The translations under genes were made by a program, and so were the position numbers. From positions 1 through 45,585 of the forward strand of contig JAISSF010000009.1 of the NCBI GenBank assembly GCA_031273215.1: a stretch of 45,585 nucleotides of DNA, written 5' to 3'. The notes under the pieces were generated by a model, which saw only the letters and a list, made by a program, of their open reading frames with translations, did not search any database and was not told the DNA's origin. The number at the start of each line of letters is the position of its first letter. Positions within the stretch are counted from its first letter, which is position 1. Below, piece after piece: positions 20,907 through 30,040 of the stretch. This DNA comes from Mycoplasmataceae bacterium (GTDB lineage: Bacteria; Bacillota_I; Bacilli_A; Mycoplasmatales; Mycoplasmoidaceae).

Positions 20907-21647
20907 TTATATAGTTAATATCTCAAAACCATTTTCAGTTACTAACACCATATGTTCTCAGTGGCATGTTAATTTATTATTTTTAGAGACAATAGTTCAT
21001 TTGTTATCTAAAGTAATATATTCATCTGAACCAGTCATTAACATCGGTTCGATACATAAAGTCATACCGGGTTTTAATTTAGTTCCTTCTCCATTATTTC
21101 CGTAGTTAAGAACAGATGGATCCTCATGTAATTTATTTCCACATCCATGTCCACCAAAATCTTTAATTACTTCATATCCACTTGATTTAGCAATCTCTTC
21201 TGTTTTATAACCAATATCACCAGTATATACACCAGGTTTAATAATATTAATAGATTCCATTAATGATTTATATGTTGCATCACTGATTTTTTGTGCTTCT
21301 TCATTTTCTCCAACAATAACTGTAAATGCTGAATCACAAATATGATCTTCAAATGTAACTCCCACATCAAAAGTAATCATATCACCATTTTTAATTTTAT
21401 AGTTAGAAGGAATTCCATGTATTAATTCTTCATTAACTGAAATACATATATTAGCTGGGAAACCGTTGTAATTTAAAAAAGAAGGAGTAGATTTATGCTT
21501 GATAATTTCTCTACCAGCGATTTTATCTAGTTCAATAGTGGTAATTCCTGCCTTGGTTTGTGCAGTCAATTCTGCTTTCACTTTCTTTCAAATAGCACAA
21601 GCTTTTCTAATCGCTTCTATATCTTTTTTAGATTTAATGTAGATCAT
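20907..21647 (-). CDS. map: Methionine aminopeptidase, type I
   Basis: A 246-residue product starting MIYIKSKKDIEAIRKACAIW (TGA for Trp). Five metal ligands are recognisable: Asp in FDVGVTFEDH, Asp in ICDSAF, His in GGHGCGNKLHEDP, Glu in CIEPML, and Glu in VLVTENGFEIL. It removes the N-terminal Met from nascent proteins. It is separated from secY, with which it often sits. It is followed by pyrG after a 7-bp gap on the same strand. Confidence 0.96.
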
Positions 21648-21692
21648 TATAGAGTAATTATAATTTGACTATGTCTATAATATATTAGAAAA

Positions 21693-22441
21693 GTGAAAAA
21701 TAAATTAATCTCGCTTTCTATTATTCCACTTATAAGGGGGGGGATTGCCTCCGCTACTGTTTTATCTAGTTGTGATACTAAATCTATAAGTATTTCAACT
21801 AGTAAAAAAAGTGGCAATGCATTTGAACAAGTGAATATAGATGGTTCATTTAAGCTCCACAAATTCTCTCCATCTAATTTGAACTGTGTGGAAAAGATGC
21901 TGAATTCTTCGAAAACTTTGTACCAGATTATACTAATGAAACTTTTACTGTAAATTTACCTAGCAATACCTTAGGTAATAGAAGTTATTCTCTACAACTT
22001 AAAGATGTTAATTCTAAAACGGTTTCAAATGCAATTGTTATTACAATTAATGCAATTCCATTATCTACGATTCAAGTGGGTTATAATTTAAAAAACAGAA
22101 CAATTCTTTTTAATACGGATTTAACAACTCAATATATGCAAACTGAAATATTTACCACAACCAATTGAGGAATGGCTTATAAGTTCGATTCAGAAGAATA
22201 TAAAAGAATTAGAATTGCAAACAACGCTCCAGGCACTTTCTATGGTTTTCTTTGCTTGGATCACCTAAATGATTTTAATGGAAATATTTTAGATGGTTGT
22301 ACATGACAAACATGACCAGATAAACCACTTTTTTATTTAGGTGATGAAGATTTAATTTGTAATACAATAACCGCTTTCAATGGTGATTGACCTTTAGATG
22401 CACAACTTAATCTTCTCCAACAACTAGCAATAATTTATTAA
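21693..22441 (+). pseudogene. Lipoprotein with poly-G tract, broken by a second frameshift
   Basis: GTG start at 21693: MKNKLISLSIIPLIRGGIAS then VLSSC, a signal peptide with lipobox that is in frame with the present G8 tract. The frame is lost at about 21885: after FSPSNLN, the paralogue at 22459 has LCGDDAEYF, and here CGKDAEFFENF appears one frame away. A single missing base explains it. The rest (NETFTVNLPSNTLGNRSYSLQ to LNLLQQLAIIYY) is open to TAA at 22441 and is similar to the next gene. It is not a tract change, so this is either a true pseudogene or a sequencing error. The product would be a surface lipoprotein with Ig-like-looking beta repeats. Confidence 0.75.
21736..21743 (+). repeat. 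Poly-G tract G8 in lipoprotein signal peptide
   Basis: AGG GGG GGG codes R-G-G in the hydrophobic core of the signal peptide. The count keeps start codon and lipobox in frame. It matches the position of the tracts at 22516 and 1440. Confidence 0.75.
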
Positions 22442-22458
22442 TAATATAATATCTATAT

Positions 22459-23229
22459 ATGAATAAAAAAGTCTTTTTAAAGGTATTGTTACCAATCGCT
22501 ACTGTTGCACTTATTGGGGGGGGGATTGCGGGAGCTCTTTTATTAACTAAGAGTTGTAATCCAATCAATACTGATCCAATTCAAATTTCCACTAAACAAA
22601 AACAAGGTACAGTCTTTAACCAATTAGATATCACATGTGATTTTACATTTTATAAATTCTCATCTACTAATTTACAATTATGTGGAGACGATGCAGAATA
22701 TTTTGATGGTTTTAATATTAGTTATGAAGATAAAAGTTTTACAGTAGACTTACCTGATGATGTTAGTGGAAATAGAGATTATATTTTACAAGTAGAAGAT
22801 GTTAATACCGGGATTATTTCTAATCCTATAGCTATTGAAATTAATCCGATACCATTGGTAAATGTTAAAGTTGGATATCAAATGAGATATAGAGAAATCA
22901 AATTTAATACTTCATTAACGACTGAATATATGCTTAATAATATTTTTATCGAAACCGGGTGAGCATATGCTTTTGCAAATTCAGAGGGAAATTCAGGATT
23001 TGGGTTTGCTTCAACCCAACTTTCTTTTCATGAATGTATTCTTTTTGAAATCCCTGGAGTCTTCACGGGACGTATTTTGCAAGAAGCGGCCTGAACAACA
23101 TGGGATGGTAAACCATACATTGATTTTGGAAATATAGATTTAATTATTGGACAAATCAATAATCAAACATTTAACGCACCTTCCCAAGATCAACTAAACC
23201 TTCTCCAACAACTAGCAATAATTTATTAA
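22459..23229 (+). CDS. Lipoprotein with poly-G tract, frame ON
   Basis: A 256-residue product: MNKKVFLKVLLPIATVALIG, GGIAGALLLTKSC with lipobox Cys, then mature NPINTDPIQISTKQKQG. The mature part has two beta-rich segments (DITCDFTFYKFSSTNLQLCG; RDYILQVEDVNTGIISNPI, resembling bacterial Ig-like modules) and a C-terminal region with TTWDGKPYIDFGNIDL. TGA codons encode Trp in ETGWAYAF and AAWTTW. G9 in the signal peptide leaves the frame open, so this copy is expressed in the sequenced population. TATAAT is 8 bases upstream. Function unknown; a surface antigen or adhesin is likely from context. Confidence 0.88.
22516..22524 (+). repeat. Poly-G tract G9 in lipoprotein signal peptide
   Basis: Nine G encode three Gly codons (ATT-GGG-GGG-GGG-ATT) in the signal peptide core, in frame. 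A change of one G would stop synthesis before the lipobox. The longest such tract in the window, in a strongly AT-rich background. Confidence 0.8.
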
Positions 23230-25095
23230 TTATAAATCAAAACCTAATGCCTTAGATTCAACTTTGGCTTGTACTTTACTAATGAATTCAGAAACAGGAA
23301 GAGTTACTTGTTTATCGGTACCATAAGTTCTAATTGTAACAGATTTACTTTCTTTTTCTTTTTCACCAACTACAATGATGTATGGAATACGAGCAACTGA
23401 ATGTTCTCTAATTTTAGAGTTAATGTTATCGTTAGATACATCTAATTCAACACGCATTTTAGCTTGAACCATTGCTTCACTAATTTCTTTACAGTAATCA
23501 GTAACTTTATCATTAACGTTTAAGATAATTGCTTGAACTGGGTTAACTCATAAAGGGAATTTACCTTCAGTGTGTTCAATGTACATACCTAAGAATCTTT
23601 CGATAGAACCAAAGCAAGCTAAGTGAATCATAACTGGTTGGTGTTTTTGTCCATCATTGCCTGTATATTCCATGTTGAATCTTTCCGGTAAGTTCATATC
23701 TAATTGAATTGTACCAATTTGTCAACTACGTTTAATTGCATCTTTAAATCCAAATTCTAATTTAGGTCCATAGAAAGCACCTTCACCTGGTTGGATTCTA
23801 TAGTGGAGACCAAGTTTTTTTAATGCGTTTTCTAAGAATAATTCTGATTTGTCTCAAACTTCTTCTGAACCAATTTTCTTTTCTGGTCTAGTGGATAAAG
23901 CAATTTCGATATGAGATGCATCAAATCCCATAATACCATAAATTTTTTCAAATAATTTAATAGCGCCAAAAATTTCACTTTCTGCTTGCTCTAATGTACA
24001 GAATAAGTGAGCATCATCTTGAGTAAATTCACGAACACGTAGTAAACCATTCAATGAACCAGATGCTTCATATCTATTAACACGACCAAATTCAGCCATT
24101 CTAATAGGTAAATCACGGTAAGATTTAGGAGAGTTCTTATAAACTAATACACCACCAGGACAGTTCATTGGTTTCACACAGAATTGAGATTGATCTTCCA
24201 TTTTACCAGAATAGTTGTGTTCACCATATTTTTCTCAGTGTCCAGAAGTTTCTCACAAAGAACGGTTCATAACAGTAGGAGTAGCAACTTCTGTATAACC
24301 ATTTGCGTGTTTAATATCTCTTAAGAATTCTACGAATGTTCTAAAAATGAATCATCCCTTAGGATGGTAGAAAGGAGCGCCGGGAGCGAATTCTGGTTCA
24401 AAGTGGAATAGATCCATAACCTTACCAATTTTTTTATGATCTCTTCTTTCTGCTTCTTCAATAAATTTGAATCATCCTTCTAAGTTTTCTCTTGTATCTC
24501 AAGCAGTACCATAAATTCTTTGTAATTGTTTATTCTTAGCATCACCTCTTCAGTAAGCACCAGCTAATTTAGTTAATTTAAAGTTCTTTAAGTAACGAGT
24601 AGAAGGAACGTGAGGACCACGACATAAGTCATAGAATCCTTCTAAGTAGTAAACACTAATTGGAGCATCATCGCTAATTGCATTAATCAATTCAAGTTTA
24701 TATTCATTATCTTTGAACATATCTAAAGCTTCTTTTCTAGAGATTTCAGAACGAGAGAATTTAATATCTTCGTCAACAATCTTTTTCATTTCTGCTTCAA
24801 TTTTAGCAAAATCATTTTCACTTAATTTAACATCTAAATCAATATCATAGTAGAATCCGTTTTCAACGGACGGTCCAATCGCAAACTTAACATTAGGGTA
24901 TAAACGTTGTAATGCACAAGCTAATAAGTGGGCAGTAGAGTGACGAACGATCGCTAATCCATCAACTGAACCTTTATCAACAAATCCAACAACTTCACTT
25001 TTAACGGTAGCTGATAAATCTTTAAATTCATCATTCTCAATAATAGCGATTACATTTTGCTTTGCTTCTTTTTTTACTAGATCAAATCCGTTCAT
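23230..25095 (-). CDS. thrS: Threonyl-tRNA synthetase
   Basis: A 621-residue class II synthetase. The editing domain has [20 protein letters not shown] (HxxxH at 52-56) and [14 protein letters not shown], then [15 protein letters not shown]. The catalytic core has [45 protein letters not shown]; the C-terminal anticodon domain ends [14 protein letters not shown]. The N-terminal 50 residues are short and not a recognisable TGS domain. I chose the Met at 25095 because TATAAT lies 7 bases upstream; the in-frame stretch up to 25200 has no domain similarity. Its stop abuts the stop of the preceding convergent lipoprotein gene. Confidence 0.96.
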
Positions 25096-25238
25096 ACTAA
25101 ATATTATATATTTACAGGTTATTAAAGTATCAGAACGAGTGTATTCAAATTGGAATGTAGTGAATAATTGCACATTACCAATTATTTCAATTTCGCCCAC
25201 CGTAAAAAAGCGGAAAACTATTATGGAAAATGTTGATT

Positions 25239-26012
25239 TTAGAAAAAAAGAGCTAGACTATTTTGGTAGATTTCTTGTTCAATTTCTCTCCCTAATATAT
25301 TTTTTATATATTGTAGTGTGATTTTTACATTACTTGGGGTGTTAATTTCTTTTCTAAATGGAATTGGGCTTAATCAAGGTGCGTCAGTTTCTAAAACTAA
25401 ACGATTTTTAGGGATATATTTAATTGCTTCTCTTAAATATTCAGCAGCTGGATAAGTTATTTTTCCACCAATTGCATAATACACATCAACCTCATTAAAT
25501 TTCTCAACTCACTCTTTCGTTCCATCATAACAGTGGATTAGTATTTTGGTCAAATCTTTATAGTGCTGTTTCAAAATATCATATAAGTCTTGATATGCAT
25601 CTCGACAGTGAATAATTAAAGGCAGCTTATATTTAATAGCTAATTCTATTTGTTTTACAAATAATTCTTTTTGTTTTTCTTTATCTAAAGGTTGATAGTG
25701 ATAATCCAATCCACATTCACCAATTGCTTTAACAATATCTAAATTATCACCAATCAATTTATCTAATTCATCAATCTTATCTAATTCATCAATACTTTCT
25801 GGGTGGAAGCCTAGAGAAGCAATAACTTGATCACTATGAGCTTTAGCAATATCTAAAGATTTATAACAAGTATCAATATTAACTCCTACGCAGTTAATCA
25901 ATACTTTATTATCTTTTGCACTTGTAATAATATCTTTTTTACCGTAAATTGGTTCGTAATTCAGATGACAATGGGTATCAAAGTATAGAAATTCAGCAAA
26001 GTTAATGCTCAT
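25239..26012 (-). CDS. tatD: TatD-family metal-dependent deoxyribonuclease
   Basis: A 257-residue TIM-barrel hydrolase: FDTHCHLNYEP (metal-binding HxH), ASLGFHPESID, AIGECGLDYHY, PLIIHCRDAYQDLYDIL and LVLETDAPWLSP near the C-terminus. It probably acts in DNA repair or turnover. ATG overlaps the stop of the upstream gene (TAATG), so it is translated by coupling as the third gene of an operon starting at 27888. Confidence 0.93.
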
Positions 26013-27784
26013 TATTTTTTCTTTTTAGAAACTGGTTTCTTAGTGGCAACTTTCTTAGGAGTTTTTTTAGCAGGAACAGATTTCTTAACACTAGTTACAG
26101 GAGTAGAAACAACAGGAGCTGTTTTTTCAAATCCAGTACCAGTTGAAGCAGGTTTAGAACCAGATTTAAAATCAACGAACTTTTTAATTTCATCTCATGT
26201 TCTCTTTTGATATACGTTTTTACCTTTAACTTTATATTTAACTTTTCCAGAATCATCAGCTTCTAATTTAGAACCAGTTAATTCTTCATATTTTTTAGCT
26301 AAATCGATTTGAGATAATGTTCATACATTTTTAGGCAAAGTAATTTGTTTAGGAGTAGTAATTTTATTAATTTTACCACTAGCAGTTTCCCCAACATCAA
26401 TTTCAGCAATTTTTCTTGAATTACTAATTTTTTTGGCCGCAGCTTTCGCTTTAGCTGGAGTAAGTTTTTTACCTTTTTCATCAGTTGTAGGCATTGAAAC
26501 TTTAGAAACAGGATTATATGTTGCATTTTTTGCTTCAACTTCGTTGTATGTTTTGTAGAAGTTGGGATATTCTGTGTGAATTAAAGTACGAACTTCATAT
26601 TTAATTCAATTGAAAATATATTTAACGTTAGGCAAATCATTAGGCGTACACCAGCTAATAGCAGATAAGTAGATTTCTGTTTCATCTAAAGCACAAACTG
26701 ATAAGCTTAAGTATGGTAAGAAACGAGAAGGTGTAGCAAAGAAAATTTCAGTAGCAATGTTAGCACCTAATTTAATAGCTGACTTTTCGATTCTACCCAT
26801 AGAAACAAATTGTAAATATTCAGTAGGCCCAAAGATGTTTTTAATAGGAGAACTAATTTTCTTAGCAACTAAGTGTTGAGAAGAAATTAAGTCTTGAATT
26901 TTAGTAACTTGGTTAAGTGTAGTTACGAATGTATCATTAACGTTAACTGTAACAACGCTAGGTAAGAATACGTGAGCGTTGTTATATGGCCTAAACCCAG
27001 GAACTTCTTCTCTTGCATCGAATTGTTTACCAATGTTTAATGGTTTACCATTTTGTTTTAAAATGATAGCCATAGTTCTATGGTAAGCAGCCAATAAAAT
27101 ATTTGAAACAGAAGTGTTATATTTACTAGCAATCTCAAATAATTTAGTAGCTTCATCTCCGAAGTATCCATCGCTATTTAAGAATGCTCCACTACCTTCA
27201 ATATTATCTTGGTGAGGGATTTCTGCTAAGTTAAACCCATCATTCTTTAAATTATTTAATTTAGATTTGCCAACTTTGTGCATGAATGGAATACGAGAAA
27301 CTAAAGCTTTTAAACTTCTATCAGCACTGTTTCTGTATGGAGATTTATATCCAACGTTTTCTAAGTTGTTATATAAATCACAGAAATATAAGATTAAGTT
27401 CTTTAATCCAAAAATATCCATTAACATATTATTAACACGGAATGCTAAGATGTTACCATAAGTTAAGATTTTAATTTGTGCATCAATGTTGTTTGTAAAG
27501 TTAGAAGTATAGTCAGAGAAGAAAGGAGTTCAATCTTTTCAATCATCATAGATGTTATCATAGTTTTCACCTCTGTGGTTTCAGAAGAATTTACCGTTAT
27601 CTTCTTGGAAAGTAGAGTTTAAGATAGGCATTTCATCTAATAAACGTTTAATTGTAGAAGTTAATCTATCAACGTTAAAGTTGTATTGATAAGAGACCAT
27701 ACAACGAACAGTACGGTCGTGTTCTTCTAGATCAATATATTTATCTACTACACGATCTAAGTATTCAACTTTTCAAGTACTCAT
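26012..27784 (-). CDS. Condensation/acyltransferase-superfamily-like protein with basic C-terminal tail
   Basis: A 590-residue product. The N-terminal 400 residues follow the outline of the CoA-dependent acyltransferase / condensation superfamily: MSTWKVEYLDRVVDKYIDLE, CMVSYQYNFNVDRLTSTIKR, a core AFRVNNMLMDIFGLKNLILY at the place of the HHxxxDG motif, and a later RFLPYLSLSVCALDE. The two catalytic His are Asn here (NNMLMD). Residues about 410-590 are Lys/Ala/Pro/Thr-rich and very basic (AKAKAAAKKISN; VPAKKTPKKVATKKPVSK), with a separate ordered piece (WTLSQIDLAKKYEELTG). No signal peptide. Family assignment is by motif spacing only and is tentative. The 33-aa basic gene precedes it by 2 bp and tatD follows. 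Confidence 0.6.
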
Positions 27785-27786
27785 AA

Positions 27787-27888
27787 TTATTTCTTTTTAC
27801 CCTTCAAAAGTTTTTTAATACGGTTAGCATCACGTTGAGCTCTTTTTCTACTTCTTACAGTTTCAGTCTTTTTTCTTAAACTTCCCAT
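27787..27888 (-). CDS. Very small basic protein (33 aa)
   Basis: Product MGSLRKKTETVRSRKRAQRD, then ANRIKKLLKGKKK. It is strongly basic, helical and without a membrane segment, like a nucleic-acid or ribosome-binding peptide. TATAAT at 27900-27895 ends 6 bases before the ATG, and the next gene starts 2 bp after its stop. Both facts support it as a real gene despite its size. No family recognised. Confidence 0.7.
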   Translation of the reverse strand: MGSLRKKTETVRSRKRAQRDANRIKKLLKGKKK

Positions 27889-27911
27889 ACATATATTATA
27901 TAATTAAAATT
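27889..27911. promoter_or_regulatory. Overlapping divergent -10 boxes
   Basis: In 23 bp, the minus-strand TATAAT (27900-27895) and the plus-strand TATAAT (27899-27904) overlap by 2 bp, forming the palindrome ATTATATAAT. They lie 6 and 7 bases before their start codons. RNA polymerase can hold only one at a time. Confidence 0.7.
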
Positions 27912-28667
27912 ATGTATACTACCGGTTTAATTAAAGTAGTGCCAGTTATGTTAGGACTAGTTGCTCTAGCATTATATTTATCGATTCGTTTTACTAAAAA
28001 TAAATCAAATTTTCAATTACCATTTTACATTGTTGCTTTTTCCTTCATGGGGGGGGAATTAGTAAAACAAGTATTAAATATATCAAACATGGAAAATTTC
28101 AGCCGATATGCCCTACCATTTTCGGTCTGTGCAAGTAATATCATTTGATATTGCTTTATCATCTATGGAAAGAAAAATTCAATAATAAATAGTATCGGTT
28201 ATACACTCGCTTATTCGACTGGAATACTAACTACCATCATTTATTTATTTTACCCAACCTTGATTTTTAATTGTCCTGATAATGGCAATATTTTTAAAGA
28301 TTACGGCACATTTTGATCTTGTATGTCTCATACACTGATTGTGTTTAATGGAATTTGGTTATTTTTATATCGTCCATACAAGCTTAATAAAAATGATGTG
28401 TATTTAGGAGTTTTGGTGAGTTACATATATTTGATATTCATCGGAGCAATGGCACAAGTGATAGGAGAAAATTGAAATAAAGAATTGCACAACTTTCCAT
28501 TTCCAAACCTCTTTCAAGAAGATACATGAGGCTATACTATTGTTGTTTCTACTTACTGCGAGATTATATTTGTTGCCTTCATTCTCCTATGATATTATGT
28601 TATTCAAAAATCCATCCCACAATTTAAATTTGCCAAAACTGCCAAACGCCAACTAAAGCTTAACTAA
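27912..28667 (+). CDS. YwaF/TIGR02206-like six-to-seven-helix membrane protein with poly-G tract
   Basis: A 251-residue polytopic protein: MYTTGLIKVVPVMLGLVALA, FYIVAFSFMGGELVKQVLNI, LPFSVCASNIIWYCFIIYG, FWSCMSHTLIVFNGIWLFLY, YLGVLVSYIYLIFIGAMAQ, VSTYCEIIFVAFILLWYYV. The spacing of LPFSVC and a helix ending HTLIVF resembles the YwaF family of integral membrane proteins with unknown role. A G8 tract codes M-G-G in the second helix and is in frame (ON). A change in G count would truncate the protein after about 48 residues. Confidence 0.75.
28049..28056 (+). repeat. Poly-G tract G8 in membrane protein gene
   Basis: ATG-GGG-GGG-GAA in the second transmembrane helix. The frame is open at this count. 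It is the only G tract in the window outside a signal peptide. Confidence 0.7.
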
Positions 28668-28688
28668 CCATTTTATATAATAATACTA

Positions 28689-29990
28689 ATGGAAAATATT
28701 GCTGCCAAAACACCAGATAATTTAAATGTGTTAAATGCTAATATAACTGATTTGAGAAAGAAAATTGCTTCTATCCCAGTTAGAGATAACGCAAGTTACC
28801 AAAAAGTTCTTAAATTAACTCTTGAAAAATTAGATTGAGAAAAGAAATGTGGATATATTAGAAATTTCAAACTAATTGAAAAGATGCACAAGCTATTAAA
28901 AGCTGATAGTTTAAAGAGTTATAAAAAGAAAACTGCTGAAGAATTAGTTAAAATCATTAATGAAGTAGAACAAATGAGAGATAATGGTAAATTCCCTCTT
29001 TCTAAAGCACAAATGATTTCTTTATGAAACTTAAAAAAGAAAGAAGAATTAATGAAATTAAACTTGGTTTATGTAACTAATGTTGCATCTAAGGGTCAAG
29101 CTGGTCAAGAAGCAATTGTTGCTAGAACAAAAACATTAACTGAAAAGAAAATAAATGATATCAAAACATATTGTAAACAATTACCAATTGTTGTTGCTAA
29201 TAAATATCACGCTGCTTTAGTTTTATGATTAGAAAACAAAAAGAAAAAAGAACCTCAAATTCAACAAAATGATAACATCATTGAACTAAAAGGCGTTAAC
29301 AAATATTATGCTAATAAATCTATCGCTTTCCACGCGTTAAAACATGTTGATTTAACTGTTAAAAAAAGGGAATTCGTAGTTATTTTAGGACCTTCTGGAT
29401 CTGGTAAAACAACTTTATTAAATGTAATCTCTGGTATGGATAATGCTACATATGGAGAAGTAATCGTTGCTAAAGAATCTTTAATTAACAAACGTGGTTC
29501 TGCTTTGACTATTTTTAGAAAAAATAACGTAGGTTATGTATTCCAACAATATGGTTTGTTGCCTAACTTAACTGTAAGAGAAAATGTTGAAATTGGTTCT
29601 AACTTACAAAATGATAAAGATAAAAAATTACCAATTGATGAATTATTACAAACAATCGGTATGTATGAATATAGAAATAAATTCCCATACGAGTTATCCG
29701 GCGGACAACAGCAAAGAGTATCGATTGCTAGAAGCTTAGCAAAGAACCCTAATTTATTATTTGGTGATGAACCTACAGGAGCAGTTGATGAAAAAACTTC
29801 TAAAGAAATCCTTCAATTATTTAAAGAGGTTAATAATAAGTTTGGAAATACAGTTATTATCGTTACCCACAACCCATTAATTGCTAAACTAGCTACTACT
29901 GTAATTAAAGTTAACAACGGTAAAATTGAGAAAGTTATTAAAAATAATAACCCTAAAACAGTAGATCAAGTTGACTGATCTGTTAAGTAG
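28689..29990 (+). CDS. ABC transporter ATP-binding protein with N-terminal extension
   Basis: A 433-residue protein. Residues 1-195 form a Lys/Glu-rich helical extension (LRKKIASIPVRDNASYQKVL onward). The ATPase follows: IIELKGVNKYYANKSIAF, Walker A GPSGSGKTTLL near residue 237, Q-loop VFQQYGLLPNLTVRENVE, signature YELSGGQQQRVSIARSLA, Walker B LLFGDEPTGAVD and VTHN. The core is closest to the MacB/LolD type that works with FtsX-like permeases. No permease is adjacent, so the partner lies elsewhere. The gene ends exactly where the CIRCE operator of clpB begins. TATAAT lies 7 bases upstream. Confidence 0.9.
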
Positions 29991-30031
29991 TTAGCACTCC
30001 AAACCATTGAGTGCTAATTTTGTGATATAAT
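29991..30031 (+). promoter_or_regulatory. CIRCE operator and clpB promoter
   Basis: TTAGCACTC-N9-GAGTGCTAA at 29991-30017 is a perfect CIRCE inverted repeat, the binding site of HrcA. It is followed by the -10 box TATAAT at 30026-30031, 9 bases before the clpB ATG. The operator covers the -35 region, so bound HrcA would block polymerase. The repressor gene is in this window at 7379-8389. It is the only CIRCE in the window. Confidence 0.95.
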
Positions 30032-30040
30032 ATAAGTGTT

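Noticed and set aside
21693-22441. Explaining the broken lipoprotein by its G8 tract alone
   Set aside because: The signal peptide and lipobox are in frame at G8; the alternative frame between the tract and 21885 has a stop, so a tract change cannot repair the gene. A separate single-base lesion near 21885 is needed.
25096-25238. T-box-like leader or an N-terminal extension of thrS (in-frame up to 25200)
   Set aside because: The sequence has a GGTGGGC stretch but no convincing T-box stem or TGGN antiterminator, and TATAAT lies 7 bases before the Met at 25095, so a leaderless start fits better. The extension shows no TGS-domain similarity.
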